Source of the DNA: Streptomyces sp. NBC_00663
GTDB lineage: Bacteria; Actinomycetota; Actinomycetes; Streptomycetales; Streptomycetaceae
Assembly (NCBI RefSeq): GCF_036226885.1
Contig: NZ_CP109027.1
Location: 2,666,001-2,730,000 of the forward strand
Direction of reading: 5' to 3'
DNA: 64,000 nucleotides
Each line of letters starts with the position of its first letter. Position 1 is the first letter of the stretch. The notes under the pieces were generated by a model. The model ran no database searches. It saw nothing but the letters and a program-made list of their open reading frames with translations, and was not told the DNA's origin. The position numbers were made by a program, and so were the translations under genes. Below are positions 20,851-30,990 of this stretch, piece by piece.

Positions 20851-21030
20851 CTGGGGGTGCCTGACGCATTCCCGTCGTCCGCCCGCAGGGCGGGCCTGGC
20901 GGCGTCTGGTGCGTGCGATCGCAAGGCGCCGGAGCGCCCGCGTGGCGGAGCCACGTGGGCGTTTCGGCAACGCGGCGAGCGCGCGTGCCAGACGCCGCCA
21001 GGCAGGCGGGAATGCGTCAGGCACCCCCAG
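20851..21030. repeat. 180-bp nested inverted repeat upstream of proS
   Basis: Three nested helices are visible. The outer one is a perfect 24-bp arm pair (20851-20874 with 21007-21030). The middle is a perfect 16-bp pair (20894-20909 with 20988-21003). The inner one is an 11-bp pair with one G-U (20935-20945 with 20951-20961). It fills the gap between the GNAT gene and proS and begins 34 bases before the proS start. It could be a mobile miniature inverted-repeat element, a terminator or a leader structure. Confidence 0.8.
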
Positions 21031-21067
21031 GGAGGTTAGCCGGGCGGCCGGTTGTGGCGGAAATCGG

Positions 21068-21637
21068 TTAACGGTGGCGCAACGGCAGGGGGGCGCCCAT
21101 CACGGCGTACGGCTTCGGGGCGCTCGGGAAGAGGACCTGGCGGGCCAGGTCCTGGTAGCCGAGGGAGTGGTAGAGGCCGCGGGCCGGGCTGTCCGTGTCG
21201 ATCGCGGAGAGGATCGAGCGGGGTTCGGTGGCGCCGTCGGTGATCGTGGTGATCAGGGAGCGGCCGACTCCGCGGTTCTGGTAGTGCGGGTGGACGTGCA
21301 GCTCCGTGATCACGAAGGAGTCGTCCAGCCAGGCCTCGTGTCCCTGGGCGCGGAGGTACGGTTCCACGACCGTGGACCACCAGTGGGCGCGGTCGTTGGG
21401 CATGCCGTAGACGAAGCCGACGAGACGGTCCGCGACGGTGGCGCCGAGCGCCCTCGCGCCGGGGTACGTCATATGGCGCAGGACGATCTGGCGGCGTACG
21501 GCGACCTCGTCCGCGCCGAGTCCGAAGGCGATGGCCTGGACGGCGAGGGCCTCGTCGACGCGGGCGGAGAGGTCCAGGGGGCCGATCAGGAGGTCGTCGT
21601 CGGGGTGGCGGCGGTGTCCGTGACCGGGGAATCGCAT
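21068..21637 (-). CDS. GNAT family N-acetyltransferase
   Basis: A 189-residue acetyltransferase-like protein. The acetyl-CoA-binding motif is [18 protein letters not shown] near residues 130-147, followed by [14 protein letters not shown], typical of GNAT motif B. The substrate cannot be told from sequence. It is on the minus strand with proS downstream and a second GNAT gene upstream. A dispersed repeat separates it from that gene. Confidence 0.85.
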   Translation of the reverse strand: MRFPGHGHRRHPDDDLLIGPLDLSARVDEALAVQAIAFGLGADEVAVRRQIVLRHMTYPGARALGATVADRLVGFVYGMPNDRAHWWSTVVEPYLRAQGHEAWLDDSFVITELHVHPHYQNRGVGRSLITTITDGATEPRSILSAIDTDSPARGLYHSLGYQDLARQVLFPSAPKPYAVMGAPLPLRHR

Positions 21638-21691
21638 GTGGGGAGCGTACAGGGCGCTTCGCTGGATGACGCGGGGTCCGGCGGCTGTCCT

Positions 21692-21737
21692 ACGGCTGCG
21701 GGTTGTGGGGGCTGATCGCGCAGTTCCCCGCGCCCCT
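21692..21737. repeat. Dispersed intergenic repeat, short form
   Basis: It reads GGCTGCGGGTTGTGGGGGCT followed by GATCGCGCAGTTCCCCGCGC. It lies between two GNAT genes, 40 bases after the stop of the upstream one. Confidence 0.8.
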
Positions 21738-21776
21738 GAGGGCGCTGCCCTGAAGGGCGTGCGGACCTCAAGACCT

Positions 21777-22625
21777 TCAGAACAGGACGCTCATGAACGC
21801 GCCGACCTCTTCGAAGCCCACGCGTCGGTACGTGCGCCGCGCCGCCGTGTTGAAGTCGTTGACGTAGAGGCTGACCACGGGGGCGACGTCCGCGAGGGCG
21901 TAGCGCAGGACCGCCGACATGCCGGGGGCCGCGTAGCCCTGGCCGCGGTACTCGGGGGCCACCCAGACTCCCTGGATCTGGCAGGCGCGGTCGGTCGCGG
22001 CGCCGATCTCCGCCTTGAAGACGACCTTGCCGTCCGCGTCGAGGCGGGCGAACGAGCGGCCGGCGCCCACGAGTTCGGCGACCCGGGCCTGGTAGAGGAG
22101 GCCACCGTCGCCGGCCAGCGGGGAGACGCCCACCTCCTCGGTGAACATCGCCACGCACGCCGGCATGATCGTCTCCATCTCGTCCTTGCGGATGCGGCGG
22201 ACGTAGGGATCCGGGGCGATGTCGGTGGACAGCCGGTCGGTGACCATCAGGGGCTGATGGGAGCGGATCTCGCGGGCGGGGCCCCAGCTGGGTTCGAGGA
22301 GACGCCACAGCTCCGAGGTGGCTTCGACGGGGCCGACGATGGAGGAGCAGCGCCGACCCGCCCGGCGGGCCCGGTCGGCGAAGGCGCGCACGGCTCTCGG
22401 GGTGGCGCAGATGGGGACGAGGTTGGCGCCGGCGTAGCAGAGGGAGGTCAGCAGGCCGTCCTCGTACCAGCCCCACATCTCGCCGCCGAGCCGCCAGGGG
22501 TCGAGGCCGGCGACCTTTACGCGGGACGTCACGAAGGCGTTCACGACCGGCTCGCGGTCGAGGACGGCGAGCGCGGCGTCCAGGTCGCTCGGTTCGAGGA
22601 CCCGGGAGGTCGTCTGGGTCAACAC
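21777..22625 (-). CDS. GNAT acetyltransferase with DUF4081-like N-terminus
   Basis: This 282-residue protein has an N-terminal half of the DUF4081 type (PVVNAFVTSRVKVAG, GGEMWGWYEDG) and a C-terminal GNAT domain with GVWVAPEYRGQGYAAPGMSA and the terminal DFNTAARRTYRRVGFEE. Such two-domain proteins are conserved in Streptomyces next to ispG. The acceptor substrate is unknown. The gene is 232 bases downstream of ispG. Confidence 0.85.
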   Translation of the reverse strand: MLTQTTSRVLEPSDLDAALAVLDREPVVNAFVTSRVKVAGLDPWRLGGEMWGWYEDGLLTSLCYAGANLVPICATPRAVRAFADRARRAGRRCSSIVGPVEATSELWRLLEPSWGPAREIRSHQPLMVTDRLSTDIAPDPYVRRIRKDEMETIMPACVAMFTEEVGVSPLAGDGGLLYQARVAELVGAGRSFARLDADGKVVFKAEIGAATDRACQIQGVWVAPEYRGQGYAAPGMSAVLRYALADVAPVVSLYVNDFNTAARRTYRRVGFEEVGAFMSVLF

Positions 22626-22777
22626 GGGCGGGGCCTCACACTGGGGACTGCGCTGATCTCCGCACTGTACCTGCGGAAGCTGAGCAGCGTCGCCCTGTGT
22701 TGAGGCCGCTTGTGATGAGGCGCCTGGCGTTTCGGTGCCCTCGCCTATGAGCTCGGGTGGCCATCGCTCGTTCGCGA

Positions 22778-22820
22778 CTGCGGGTGCGTGGGGGCTTGTC
22801 GCGCGGTTCCCCGCGCCCCT
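22778..22820. repeat. Dispersed intergenic repeat, short form
   Basis: It reads CTGCGGGTGCGTGGGGGCTT then GTCGCGCGGTTCCCCGCGCC. Its end forms the left arm of the ispG terminator. Confidence 0.75.
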
Positions 22821-22850
22821 TGAGGGCGGCCCGCGGCCTCCTCAAGGGGC
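22815..22850 (-). terminator. Terminator downstream of ispG
   Basis: A perfect 11-bp stem (22815-22825 with 22840-22850) with a 14-base loop starts 8 bases after the ispG stop. One arm is part of a dispersed repeat. Confidence 0.75.
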
Positions 22851-22857
22851 AAAGACC

Positions 22858-24015
22858 TCAGCCCGCCACTGCCACCGACGGCTCGCCCGAGGCCACGCCG
22901 TCCGCCTCCATCTGTTCGGCCAGCTTCATGGCCTCCTCGATGAGGGTCTCGACGATCTTGGACTCGGGGACCGTCTTGATGACCTCGCCCTTGACGAAGA
23001 TCTGGCCCTTGCCGTTGCCGGAGGCGACGCCGAGGTCTGCCTCGCGGGCCTCGCCGGGGCCGTTCACCACGCAGCCCATGACGGCGACGCGGAGGGGGAC
23101 CTCCATGCCGGTGAGGCCGGCCGTGACCTCTTCGGCCAGCTTGTAGACGTCGACCTGGGCGCGGCCGCAGGACGGGCAGGAGACGATCTCCAGGCCGCGC
23201 TGCTTGAGGTTGAGGGACTCCAGGATCTGGTTGCCGACCTTGACCTCCTCCACGGGGGGCGCGCTCAGCGACACGCGGATCGTGTCGCCGATGCCCTGGG
23301 AGAGGAGGGCGCCGAAGGCCACCGCGCTCTTGATCGTGCCCTGGAACGCCGGGCCCGCCTCGGTGACGCCGAGGTGGAGGGGGTAGTCGCACTGGGCGGC
23401 GAGCTGCTTGTACGCCTCGATCATGACGACCGGGTCGTTGTGCTTGACCGAGATCTTGATGTCCCGGAAGTCGTGCTCCTCGAAGAGCGACGCCTCCCAG
23501 AGGGCGGACTCGACGAGGGCTTCGGGGGTCGCCTTGCCGTACTTCTGGAGCAGGCGGCGGTCGAGAGAGCCCGCGTTGACGCCGATGCGGATCGGGGTGC
23601 CGTGGTCGCGCGCGGCCTTCGCGATCTCCTTGACCTTGTCGTCGAACTGCTTGATGTTGCCGGGGTTCACGCGGACCGCGGCGCAGCCGGCCTCGATGGC
23701 GGCGAAGACGTACTTCGGCTGGAAGTGGATGTCCGCGATGACGGGGATCTGGGACTTCTTGGCGATCGTCGACAGGGCGTCCGCGTCGTCCTGGGTCGGG
23801 CACGCCACGCGCACGATCTGGCAGCCGGACGCCGTCAGCTCGGCGATCTGCTGGAGGGTCGCGCCGATGTCGGACGTACGGGTCGTGGTCATCGACTGGA
23901 CGGAGACCGGGGCGTCGCCGCCGACCGCGACGGTGCCGACCTGGATCTGCCGGCTCTGGCGGCGCTCGGCAACCCTGGTCGGAACGGACGGCATGCCGAG
24001 AGAAATCGCAGTCAT
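22858..24015 (-). CDS. ispG: 4-hydroxy-3-methylbut-2-enyl diphosphate synthase (IspG)
   Basis: IspG is the iron-sulfur enzyme of the MEP pathway that reduces MEcPP to HMBPP. The 385-residue protein shows MTTTRTSDI near residue 43, GVNAGSLD near 146, and the cluster ligands in SCPSCGRAQ and [11 protein letters not shown]. The ATG at 24015 is chosen because the product then begins [12 protein letters not shown] as in relatives. It lies downstream of the site-2 protease and dxr, and thus with another MEP gene, and ends at a hairpin. Confidence 0.95.
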   Translation of the reverse strand: MTAISLGMPSVPTRVAERRQSRQIQVGTVAVGGDAPVSVQSMTTTRTSDIGATLQQIAELTASGCQIVRVACPTQDDADALSTIAKKSQIPVIADIHFQPKYVFAAIEAGCAAVRVNPGNIKQFDDKVKEIAKAARDHGTPIRIGVNAGSLDRRLLQKYGKATPEALVESALWEASLFEEHDFRDIKISVKHNDPVVMIEAYKQLAAQCDYPLHLGVTEAGPAFQGTIKSAVAFGALLSQGIGDTIRVSLSAPPVEEVKVGNQILESLNLKQRGLEIVSCPSCGRAQVDVYKLAEEVTAGLTGMEVPLRVAVMGCVVNGPGEAREADLGVASGNGKGQIFVKGEVIKTVPESKIVETLIEEAMKLAEQMEADGVASGEPSVAVAG

Positions 24016-24140
24016 CTGCTGTGCAACCCCAAGTCGTGGATCAAGGTCCGGCGCCAACGGAACAGTGGGCTCCAGGCTTCGAGATTACGGCACGGGCCCA
24101 GGCTCGGGCACATCCGTCCCGCGGACCCACCCGAACGATG

Positions 24141-24169
24141 ACGGCCCGGCACAGAGCGTGCCGGGCCGT
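24141..24169 (-). terminator. Terminator downstream of the site-2 protease gene
   Basis: A perfect 12-bp stem (24141-24152 with 24158-24169) with a 5-base loop starts 16 bases after the stop. ispG therefore probably has its own promoter between 24016 and 24140. Confidence 0.75.
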
Positions 24170-24185
24170 GACCAACGCCGTGTGG

Positions 24186-25490
24186 CTAGGAGATTCTCAC
24201 CGGGTTAACCACGTCCGCGATCAGGACCAGGATCGTGAAGCAGACAAAGATTCCCGCCACGACGTAGGCGACCGGCATCAGCTTCGCCACGTCGAACGGG
24301 CCCGGGTCGGGGCGGCGGAAGAGCCTGGCCAGGTTGCGGCGCAGGGCCTCCCACAGGGCGCCCGCGATGTGGCCGCCGTCCAGCGGCAGCAGCGGGAGCA
24401 TGTTGAAGAGGAACAGGGAGAGGTTGAAGCCGGCCAGCAGCATCACGAACATCGCCAGCTGCTGCGACGCGGGGATGTCGAGGGTGGCGATCTCGCCGCC
24501 GACCCTGGCCGCGCCGACCACGCCCATCGGGGAGTCGGGTTCGCGGGGGCCGTCGCCGAAGGCCGCGTCCCACAGGGCCGGGATCTTGGAGGGCAGGGCG
24601 GCGAGGGAGTCGATCGCGTCGCCGACGCGGTCCGTCATCCAGGTCACCGACTCGCCGAAGTCCTGTTTGACGACGCCGGTGGCGGCGCTGAAGCCGAGGA
24701 AGCCGGCCTTGACGTACTCGCCCTGGACGTAGGCCCCGCTGGAGTCCTTCTTCGCCACGAGGTTGGTGGCGATCTTCGCCTGGAGGGAGACCTGCTTGCC
24801 GTCGCGGTCGACGACGATCGGGACCGTCTTGCCGGCGCTGTCGCGGATGAGGTCGGAGAGCGTGTTCCAGTCGTCCGTCTTCACCCCGGCGAAGGAGACG
24901 ATCTTGTCGCCCTTCTTCATGCCGGCCGCCGCGGCGGGGGACGCCTTGTCGGTCTTCTTGCAGGTGTCGCGGTTCTCGCTCTGGGAGATCACGCACGGGG
25001 AGACCGAGGCGACGTCGGTGGTCTGCTGCTGGATGCCGAAGCCCATCAGGACCGTCAGGAACAGGCCGATCGCGAGGATCAGGTTCATGAACGGGCCCGC
25101 GAACATCACGATGACCCGCTTCCACGGCTTGCGCGTGTAGAAGAGGCGGTCCTCGTCGCCGGGCTGGAGCTCCTCGAAGGCGGCCGAGCGGGCGTCCTCG
25201 ATCATGCCGCGCCACGGTGAGGTGGAGCGGGCTTCCAGGCGGCCGTCCGGGCCGGGCGGGAACATGCCGATCATGCGGATGTAGCCGCCGAACGGGATGG
25301 CCTTGAACCCGTACTCGGTGTCGCCCTTCTTCCTCGAGTAGATGGTCGGGCCGAAGCCGACCATGTACTGGGGCACGCGGATGCCGAAGAGCTTGGCCGT
25401 GGAGAGGTGGCCGAGCTCGTGCCACGCGATCGAGACGAGGAGTCCGAGCGCGAAGACCGCTATGCCGAGGATGAACATCAGGGTCGTCAT
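24186..25490 (-). CDS. rseP: RseP-like site-2 metalloprotease
   Basis: This intramembrane zinc protease (434 residues) has the catalytic HELGH (His24, Glu25, His28) in its first membrane helix. A PDZ-like domain lies near residues 190-290, and the third ligand motif is PLDGGH near residue 375. Relatives cleave anti-sigma factors within the membrane. The start overlaps the dxr stop by four bases (ATGA), so it is coupled with dxr. A terminator follows. The actual substrate is not known for this organism. Confidence 0.9.
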   Translation of the reverse strand: MTTLMFILGIAVFALGLLVSIAWHELGHLSTAKLFGIRVPQYMVGFGPTIYSRKKGDTEYGFKAIPFGGYIRMIGMFPPGPDGRLEARSTSPWRGMIEDARSAAFEELQPGDEDRLFYTRKPWKRVIVMFAGPFMNLILAIGLFLTVLMGFGIQQQTTDVASVSPCVISQSENRDTCKKTDKASPAAAAGMKKGDKIVSFAGVKTDDWNTLSDLIRDSAGKTVPIVVDRDGKQVSLQAKIATNLVAKKDSSGAYVQGEYVKAGFLGFSAATGVVKQDFGESVTWMTDRVGDAIDSLAALPSKIPALWDAAFGDGPREPDSPMGVVGAARVGGEIATLDIPASQQLAMFVMLLAGFNLSLFLFNMLPLLPLDGGHIAGALWEALRRNLARLFRRPDPGPFDVAKLMPVAYVVAGIFVCFTILVLIADVVNPVRIS

Positions 25491-26794
25491 GCACGGGCCT
25501 CCGCCGTCTGTGCCGCCAGTTCCCGGGCCCGGGTGCGGGCCCAGGTCTCCGCTTCGAGGACGTCCGACACGGTGAGTGAGGTTCCCGTGGCCGGCGTGCC
25601 GTGTTCCTGCACGACGCGTGTCACGGTCTCCATGATCCCGTTGAAGGGCAGTGCGCCGACCCTAAACGCCTCCACGCACTCCTCGTTGGCGGCATTGAAC
25701 ACCGCCGGGGCCGTGCCCGCGAGCTCCCCCACGTGCCTCGCAAGGTTGACCGAAGGAAACGCGTCGTTGTCGAGCGGGAAGAACTCCCACGTCGACGCCT
25801 TGCTCCAGTCGAAGGCGGGGGCCGCGTCGGGGACGCGCTCGGGCCAGCCGAGGCCGATGGCGATGGGCCCGCGCATGTCAGGGGGCGTCGCCTGGGCGAT
25901 TGTCGATCCGTCCGTGAACTCAACCATCGAGTGGACATACGACTGGGGATGCACGACGACCTCAATGCGGTCGAAGGGAATGTCGTAGAGGAGGTGTGCC
26001 TCGATGACTTCCAGGCCCTTGTTGACGAGGGTCGCGGAGTTGATGGTGATGACCGGCCCCATGGCCCAGGTGGGGTGGGCGAGGGCGTCCTCGACGCTGA
26101 CGTGCGCCAGTTCTTCCTTGGTACGGCCGCGGAACGGGCCGCCGGACGCCGTGACGACCAGTTTCCGCACGTCGGCCCGCGTCCCGGACGCCAGCGCCTG
26201 GAACAGCGCCGCGTGCTCGGAGTCGACCGGGATGATCTGCCCGGGCTCGGCGAGCGCCTTGACCAGCGGGCCGCCGACGATGAGCGACTCCTTGTTGGCG
26301 AGCGCGAGGGTGCGGCCCGCCTCCAGGGCGGCGAGGGTCGGGGCGAGGCCGATCGAGCCGGTGATGCCGTTGAGGACGGTGTGGCAGTCGGAGGCGGCGA
26401 CCTGGGTGGCCGCGTCGGGGCCGGCCAGGATCTCGGGTAGCGGTTCGCCGGTGCCGTACCGGGCCTGGAGGGACTCCCGCAGCGCCGGTACGACGTCCTC
26501 GCGGGCGACCGCGACGGTCCGCACCCGGAGCCGGTGGGCCTGCTCGGCGAGCAGGGAGACCCGGCCGCCGTTGGCGGACAGCGCGGTGACCCGGAAGCGG
26601 TCCGGGTTGCGCAGCACGAGATCGATGGCCTGCGTGCCGATCGAGCCGGTGGAACCGAGGATCACCACGTCCTTGGGACCGTCACCCGCCACGGGGTCGT
26701 AGACAAGGTGGGGGTCGGCGAGGACGCGTGCATGGCGTCGCGGGGCAGACGGGGCTTCCGGCCCGCGCCCTCGAGGGGCTGGACTGTCACTCAT
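25487..26794 (-). CDS. dxr: 1-deoxy-D-xylulose-5-phosphate reductoisomerase
   Basis: Dxr converts DXP to MEP with NADPH, the second step of the MEP pathway. The NADPH-binding motif is [14 protein letters not shown] near residue 47. The active site includes [23 protein letters not shown] and [14 protein letters not shown], and the flexible-loop region follows. At 435 residues it is slightly long because of an N-terminal extension of about 40 residues, common in Streptomyces. It is the first gene of the dxr-rseP pair. Confidence 0.96.
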   Translation of the reverse strand: MSDSPAPRGRGPEAPSAPRRHARVLADPHLVYDPVAGDGPKDVVILGSTGSIGTQAIDLVLRNPDRFRVTALSANGGRVSLLAEQAHRLRVRTVAVAREDVVPALRESLQARYGTGEPLPEILAGPDAATQVAASDCHTVLNGITGSIGLAPTLAALEAGRTLALANKESLIVGGPLVKALAEPGQIIPVDSEHAALFQALASGTRADVRKLVVTASGGPFRGRTKEELAHVSVEDALAHPTWAMGPVITINSATLVNKGLEVIEAHLLYDIPFDRIEVVVHPQSYVHSMVEFTDGSTIAQATPPDMRGPIAIGLGWPERVPDAAPAFDWSKASTWEFFPLDNDAFPSVNLARHVGELAGTAPAVFNAANEECVEAFRVGALPFNGIMETVTRVVQEHGTPATGTSLTVSDVLEAETWARTRARELAAQTAEARA

Positions 26795-26826
26795 CCCCCC
26801 ATTGTTGCCGTAAGGACGGTGTGTGC

Positions 26827-26871
26827 GGACAGCGCGTCCCCCGAAGGGGGTTCCCCCGGGGGACGCGCTGT
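26827..26871 (-). terminator. Terminator downstream of the acyl-CoA dehydrogenase gene
   Basis: A perfect 16-bp stem (26827-26842 with 26856-26871) with a 13-base loop starts 10 bases after the stop codon and lies just upstream of dxr. Confidence 0.8.
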
Positions 26872-26881
26872 CATGGGCCGG

Positions 26882-28822
26882 TCAGCTGATCGGGCGGTGG
26901 ACGTTCTCCTTCTCGCTGGGGCCCGGTGTGGCGTCGGCGATCCAGGGGCCCTCGCCCGAGGGGTCGACGATGCCGTCCTCCAGCCATACGTAGGTGCCGG
27001 ACATGACGCCCTTGACGACCTTGCGGTCCAGGTCGTCGGTGTTGGTCCACAGGCGGCCGAAGAGTTCCTCGATCCGGATGCGGGACTGGTGGCAGAAGGT
27101 GTCCGCGAGTTGGTAGGCCTCGCGGCCGTGGTCCTCGGTGGTGCGCAGGAGTTCGGCCCGGACGCAGACGGCGCTCATCGCGAACAGTTCCGCGCCGATG
27201 TCGACGATCCGGCCGAGGAAGCCCTGCTTGGTCTCCATGCGGCCCTGCCAGCGGGACATGGCGTAGAAGGTGGAGCGGGCGAGTTTGCGGGCCGTGCGTT
27301 CGACGTAGCGGAGGTGGTGGGAGAGGTCGACCTCTCGCTTGAACTCGCCGTAGGAGTAGGGGAGCTGCCCCTGGCCCGCGACCAGCTTCGGGAGCCACTT
27401 GGCGTAAAACACGCCCGCGTTGGCACCGGCCTTGGCCTTGTCGGTGAGGGACTTCTCCGGGTCGATCAGGTCGCCGGCGACCGAGAGGTGGGCGTCGACC
27501 GCCTCGCGGGCGATCAGCAGGTGCATGATCTCGGTCGAGCCCTCGAAGATGCGGTTGATGCGGAGGTCGCGGAGGACTTGTTCCGCCGGGACCGCGCGTT
27601 CGCCGCGGGCGGCCAGGGACGCGGCCGTCTCGAAGCCTCGGCCGCCGCGGATCTGGACGAGTTCGTCGGCCATCAGCCACGCCTGTTCCGAGGCGAACAG
27701 CTTGGCCAGGGCGCCCTCGATGCGGATGTCGTTGCGGTCCTCGTCGGCCATCTGGCTGGCGAGGTCGGTGACCGCCTCCAGGGCGAAGGTGGTGGCCGCG
27801 ATGAAGCTGATCTTCGAGCCGACGGCTTCGTGGTGAGCGAGGGGCTTGCCCCACTGCTCGCGGGCCGCCGACCACTCACGGGCGATCTTCAGGCACCACT
27901 TGCCGGCCGCCACACAGGAGGCGGGGAGGGAGAGCCGGCCGGTGTTGAGGGTGGTGAGCGCGATCTTCAACCCCGCGCCCTCGGGGCCGATGCGGTTGGC
28001 CGCGGGGACGCGGACCTGGTGGAAGCGGGTGACGCCGTTCTCGATGCCGCGCAGGCCCATGAAGGCGTTGCGGTTCTCGACGGTGATACCGGGCGAGTTG
28101 GTCTCGACGACGAACGCGGTGATGCCGCCTCTGTGGTCCTCGGACTTCGGCACCCGGGCCATGACGACGAGGAGGTCGGCGACCACGCCGTTGGTCGTCC
28201 ACAGCTTCACTCCGTCGAGGACGTAGTCGTCGCCGTCCGGTACGGCGGACGTGGCCAGCCGGGCCGGGTCGGAGCCGACGTCCGGCTCGGTGAGGAGGAA
28301 GGCACTGATGTCGGTGCGGGCGCACCGGGGCAGGAACGCCTCCTTCTGCTCGGCCGTGCCGAACAGCTTCAGCGGCTGGGGTACGCCGATCGACTGATGG
28401 GCGGAGAGCAGCACGCCGATCGCCGGGGAGGCGGAGCCTGCCAGCGCCAGCGCCTTGTTGTAGTACACCTGGGTGAGGCCCAGCCCGCCGTACTTGGTGT
28501 CGATCTTCATGCCGAGCGCGCCGAGTTCCTTGAGGCCGTTGATCACCTCGTCGGGGATGCGGGCCTCGCGCTCGATGAGGGCGCCGTCCACCTTGGTCTC
28601 GCAGAAGTCGCGGAGTTTGGCGAGGAACTCCTCGCCGCGCTGGGCGGCCTCCGTGGAGGGCATGGGGTGCGGATGGACCAGGTCGAGCCGGAAGCGGCCC
28701 AGGAACAGTTCCTTGGCGAAGCTGGGCTTGCGCCATTCCTGTTCCCGGGCCGCCTCCGCGACCTCGCGGGCCTCGCGTTCGGAGACGGTGGGTTTGCTGG
28801 ATGGGGCGGACATGAGGGTCAC
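26882..28822 (-). CDS. Acyl-CoA dehydrogenase, long (VLCAD-like) form
   Basis: This flavoenzyme would catalyse the first oxidation step of fatty acyl-CoA breakdown. The 646-residue protein has the N-terminal helical domain, FLLTEPDVGSDP near residue 175, VETNSPGITVENRNAFMGLRG in the beta domain (here split over residues 230-252) and RINRIFEGSTEIMHLLIARE near residue 415. The Glu of the FEG motif fits the catalytic base of VLCAD-type enzymes. The extra C-terminal 180 residues are typical of this long class. GAGGTGACC precedes the ATG. Chain-length preference cannot be read from sequence. Confidence 0.9.
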   Translation of the reverse strand: MTLMSAPSSKPTVSEREAREVAEAAREQEWRKPSFAKELFLGRFRLDLVHPHPMPSTEAAQRGEEFLAKLRDFCETKVDGALIEREARIPDEVINGLKELGALGMKIDTKYGGLGLTQVYYNKALALAGSASPAIGVLLSAHQSIGVPQPLKLFGTAEQKEAFLPRCARTDISAFLLTEPDVGSDPARLATSAVPDGDDYVLDGVKLWTTNGVVADLLVVMARVPKSEDHRGGITAFVVETNSPGITVENRNAFMGLRGIENGVTRFHQVRVPAANRIGPEGAGLKIALTTLNTGRLSLPASCVAAGKWCLKIAREWSAAREQWGKPLAHHEAVGSKISFIAATTFALEAVTDLASQMADEDRNDIRIEGALAKLFASEQAWLMADELVQIRGGRGFETAASLAARGERAVPAEQVLRDLRINRIFEGSTEIMHLLIAREAVDAHLSVAGDLIDPEKSLTDKAKAGANAGVFYAKWLPKLVAGQGQLPYSYGEFKREVDLSHHLRYVERTARKLARSTFYAMSRWQGRMETKQGFLGRIVDIGAELFAMSAVCVRAELLRTTEDHGREAYQLADTFCHQSRIRIEELFGRLWTNTDDLDRKVVKGVMSGTYVWLEDGIVDPSGEGPWIADATPGPSEKENVHRPIS

Positions 28823-28926
28823 CTCGCCGCGAATCGGGATCTTGGACCGTTATCGTTACCGACCGGTGCTACTCGATCGTATGTACCCGATCCCGGGCGA
28901 CCCCACCACCCCTGGGACGCGCCCGT

Positions 28927-29736
28927 TCAGCCGATGTTGACGGAGTAGGACTTCGTGTCCAGGCGTCCGGTGCCCTTGAACACCTCGGTGCCGGACTCGA
29001 TGCCGGAGACGTACTTGTCGTTGCTGAGCAGCTTGCGCCGGACGAGTGCCTGGGTGAAGTCGTCCAGGTTGAGGGAGGCCTTGGTGGTGTTGGTCCGGCG
29101 GACGAAGGAGTACACCTTCCAGCCGATGTCGCCCTGGTAGATGTCCCACATGGAGCCGCCGAGGCTGACGCTGCCGTACTTGGTGCCGAGCGGTCCGGCG
29201 CCGCCCTGACGGTTGAGCCAGATCATGATCTCGTCGGTGGGCTGGTCCTGCCAGTCGGCGGTGCTCTTGTTGTGCAGCCACAGGTCGTACGCGACGTTCA
29301 TGGTGCCGGGGTCGGCGCTGACCGTGAACTCCCAGCTGGTCCTCACCGGCTTGCGGTCGCCGACCCGGACGGGCAGCTGGGTCGCGGCCTTGTCGGTCTT
29401 CCAGCCCCAGTGCCAGCCGAGCACGGTGGAGGCGTACGACTTCACGTCGTAGTCCCGGCCCGTGGCGCTGTTGGCGAGGCTGTAGTTCGTGCCCCATGAA
29501 ATGGTCGACCCAGACTGGGAGTTGGACCACACGCACTGGGATCCGGTGTACTTCCCCTCGTTCCAGAGGTTGTTGTTCACGTAGTACTTGCCGAGCGTGA
29601 TCGTGTCGAACGCCGTGCACTTCTTGCTCGACTCGTCAGCCTGCGCGACGGTGACGCCGACGGCTGCGGCGAGCGCGACCGTGCCGGAGAGCAGGGTCTT
29701 CGCCTTCTTGGAGAAGCGGGGGCGGCGGTGCTGCAT
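28927..29736 (-). CDS. Secreted GH12 endo-glucanase/xyloglucanase
   Basis: A 269-residue glycoside hydrolase of family 12. Residues 1-33 are a Sec-type signal. NNLWNEG near residue 55 is a family motif. The catalytic pair is visible: Glu169 as nucleophile in DEIMIWL and Glu251 as acid/base in IESGTEVFKGTG. It would cut the beta-1,4-glucan backbone, probably of xyloglucan given the locus. It is divergent from the lacI regulator, and a perfect 14-bp palindrome lies in the shared region, so it is likely repressed by that regulator. Confidence 0.9.
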   Translation of the reverse strand: MQHRRPRFSKKAKTLLSGTVALAAAVGVTVAQADESSKKCTAFDTITLGKYYVNNNLWNEGKYTGSQCVWSNSQSGSTISWGTNYSLANSATGRDYDVKSYASTVLGWHWGWKTDKAATQLPVRVGDRKPVRTSWEFTVSADPGTMNVAYDLWLHNKSTADWQDQPTDEIMIWLNRQGGAGPLGTKYGSVSLGGSMWDIYQGDIGWKVYSFVRRTNTTKASLNLDDFTQALVRRKLLSNDKYVSGIESGTEVFKGTGRLDTKSYSVNIG

Positions 29737-29862
29737 GGGGGTCCTTCCGGGGGGTCCTGTTACGTCCGTTCAGTGGCCGCCGCCGTTCGAAAGGTTGCCG
29801 TCGCTCCGGTCCGTCATGATGGGAACCGGAGGGCCTTGTGACACCCCGTCCCCAACTCTCTA

Positions 29863-29876
29863 TCGAAGCGCTTCGA
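29863..29876. promoter_or_regulatory. LacI-type operator in the GH12/lacI intergenic region
   Basis: The perfect palindrome TCGAAGCGCTTCGA contains the central CG core typical of LacI-family sites. The same 14 bases occur at 44297 and 44457. Confidence 0.75.
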
Positions 29877-29951
29877 CAGCCTATGGACACCCACCCCGGG
29901 TGAAGCTACTGTCGAACCACCCTCACCCGCCCTTATTCACCCCGCGCACTG

Positions 29952-29965
29952 TCGAAGCGCTTCAC
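29952..29965. promoter_or_regulatory. Second, imperfect LacI-type operator near the lacI start
   Basis: TCGAAGCGCTTCAC matches the perfect site in 12 of 14 positions. It lies 18 bases upstream of the lacI start codon, where binding could block its own transcription. Confidence 0.6.
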
Positions 29966-29982
29966 AAAGCTTGGAGAGCTGG

Positions 29983-30990
29983 ATGGTCACCCTCGCCGAG
30001 GTCGCCCAGCACGCCGGAGTGTCGGCGAGCACGGTGAGCTATGTCCTCAGTGGCAAGCGGTCCATCTCCACGACCACCCGGCAGCGGGTCGAGCAGAGCA
30101 TCCGTGAACTCGGCTACCACCCGAACGCGGGCGCCCGCGCCCTGGCCAGCAGCAGGTCCAACATCATCGCGCTGATGGTGCCGCTGCGTACGGACATGTA
30201 CGTGCCGGTGATGATGGAGATCGCCATCGCGGTCGCCACCACCGCCCGGACGCACGGGTACGACGTCCTGCTGCTCACGGGTGAGGAGGGACCGGACGCG
30301 GTGCGCCGCGTCACCGGCAGCGGGCTCGCCGACGCGATGATCCTGATGGACGTCGAACTCGACGACGAGCGGCTGCCGTTGCTGCGCGGCACCGACCAGC
30401 CCGCCGTGCTCATCGGCCTCCCCGCCGACACCTCCGGGCTGACCTGCGTCGACCTCGACTTCCGGGCGACCGGCGCGCTGTGTGTCGAGCACCTCGCGAT
30501 GCTCGGCCACCGCGACATCGCTGTCATCGGCGAGGCCCCCGCGGTCTACGAACGGCACACCGGTTTCGCCGAGCGCACACTGGACGGACTGCGCACCCGG
30601 GCCCAGGAGTTGGGCGTACGACTGCTGCACCGGCCGTGCGAGGGCGGGTACGACGCGATGGCCGTCACGCTCGCCCGCATCCTCGACGAGCGCCCCGGCA
30701 CCACGGGGTTCGTCGTGCAGAACGAGTCGGCGGTCGAGCCGTTGCTCGCCCTGCTGCGCCAGCAGGGCCGCGCGGTGCCCGAGGACGTCTCGGTCGTCGC
30801 GGTCTGCCCCGACCAGGTGGCCACTCAGGCCTCGGTGCGGCTGACCTCGGTCGCCATCCCCGCACAGGAGATGGGCCGCCATGCGGTGGAGCGTCTGGTG
30901 GCCAAGCTGGACGGCCGCGGCAGCGACGAAGTCGTGCTGATCTCCCCCGAGTTGACGGTCCGGGCGAGCACAGGCCCCGTACCGGCGTAA
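29983..30990 (+). CDS. LacI-family transcriptional regulator of the xyloglucan locus
   Basis: A 335-residue repressor-type regulator. The N-terminal HTH reads VTLAEVAQHAGVSASTVSYV followed by the hinge helix region GYHPNAGARALASSRS. The remainder is the periplasmic-binding-protein-like sensor domain. The ATG at 29983 is chosen because GGAGAG lies 5 bases upstream; a TTG at 29971 is less likely. Operator-like sites lie before it and before the locus genes, so it most likely represses them until a xyloglucan oligosaccharide binds. It is followed by the GH31 gene after 99 bases, probably on one transcript. Confidence 0.9.
   Translation: MVTLAEVAQHAGVSASTVSYVLSGKRSISTTTRQRVEQSIRELGYHPNAGARALASSRSNIIALMVPLRTDMYVPVMMEIAIAVATTARTHGYDVLLLTGEEGPDAVRRVTGSGLADAMILMDVELDDERLPLLRGTDQPAVLIGLPADTSGLTCVDLDFRATGALCVEHLAMLGHRDIAVIGEAPAVYERHTGFAERTLDGLRTRAQELGVRLLHRPCEGGYDAMAVTLARILDERPGTTGFVVQNESAVEPLLALLRQQGRAVPEDVSVVAVCPDQVATQASVRLTSVAIPAQEMGRHAVERLVAKLDGRGSDEVVLISPELTVRASTGPVPA

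Noticed and set aside
20818..21067. T-box riboswitch before proS
   Set aside because: No T-box core sequence or specifier-type loop was recognised; the nested perfect arms fit an inverted repeat better.
29983..30990. Cellobiose repressor CebR
   Set aside because: The adjacent palindrome differs from the CebR box and the locus encodes xyloglucan rather than cellobiose functions.
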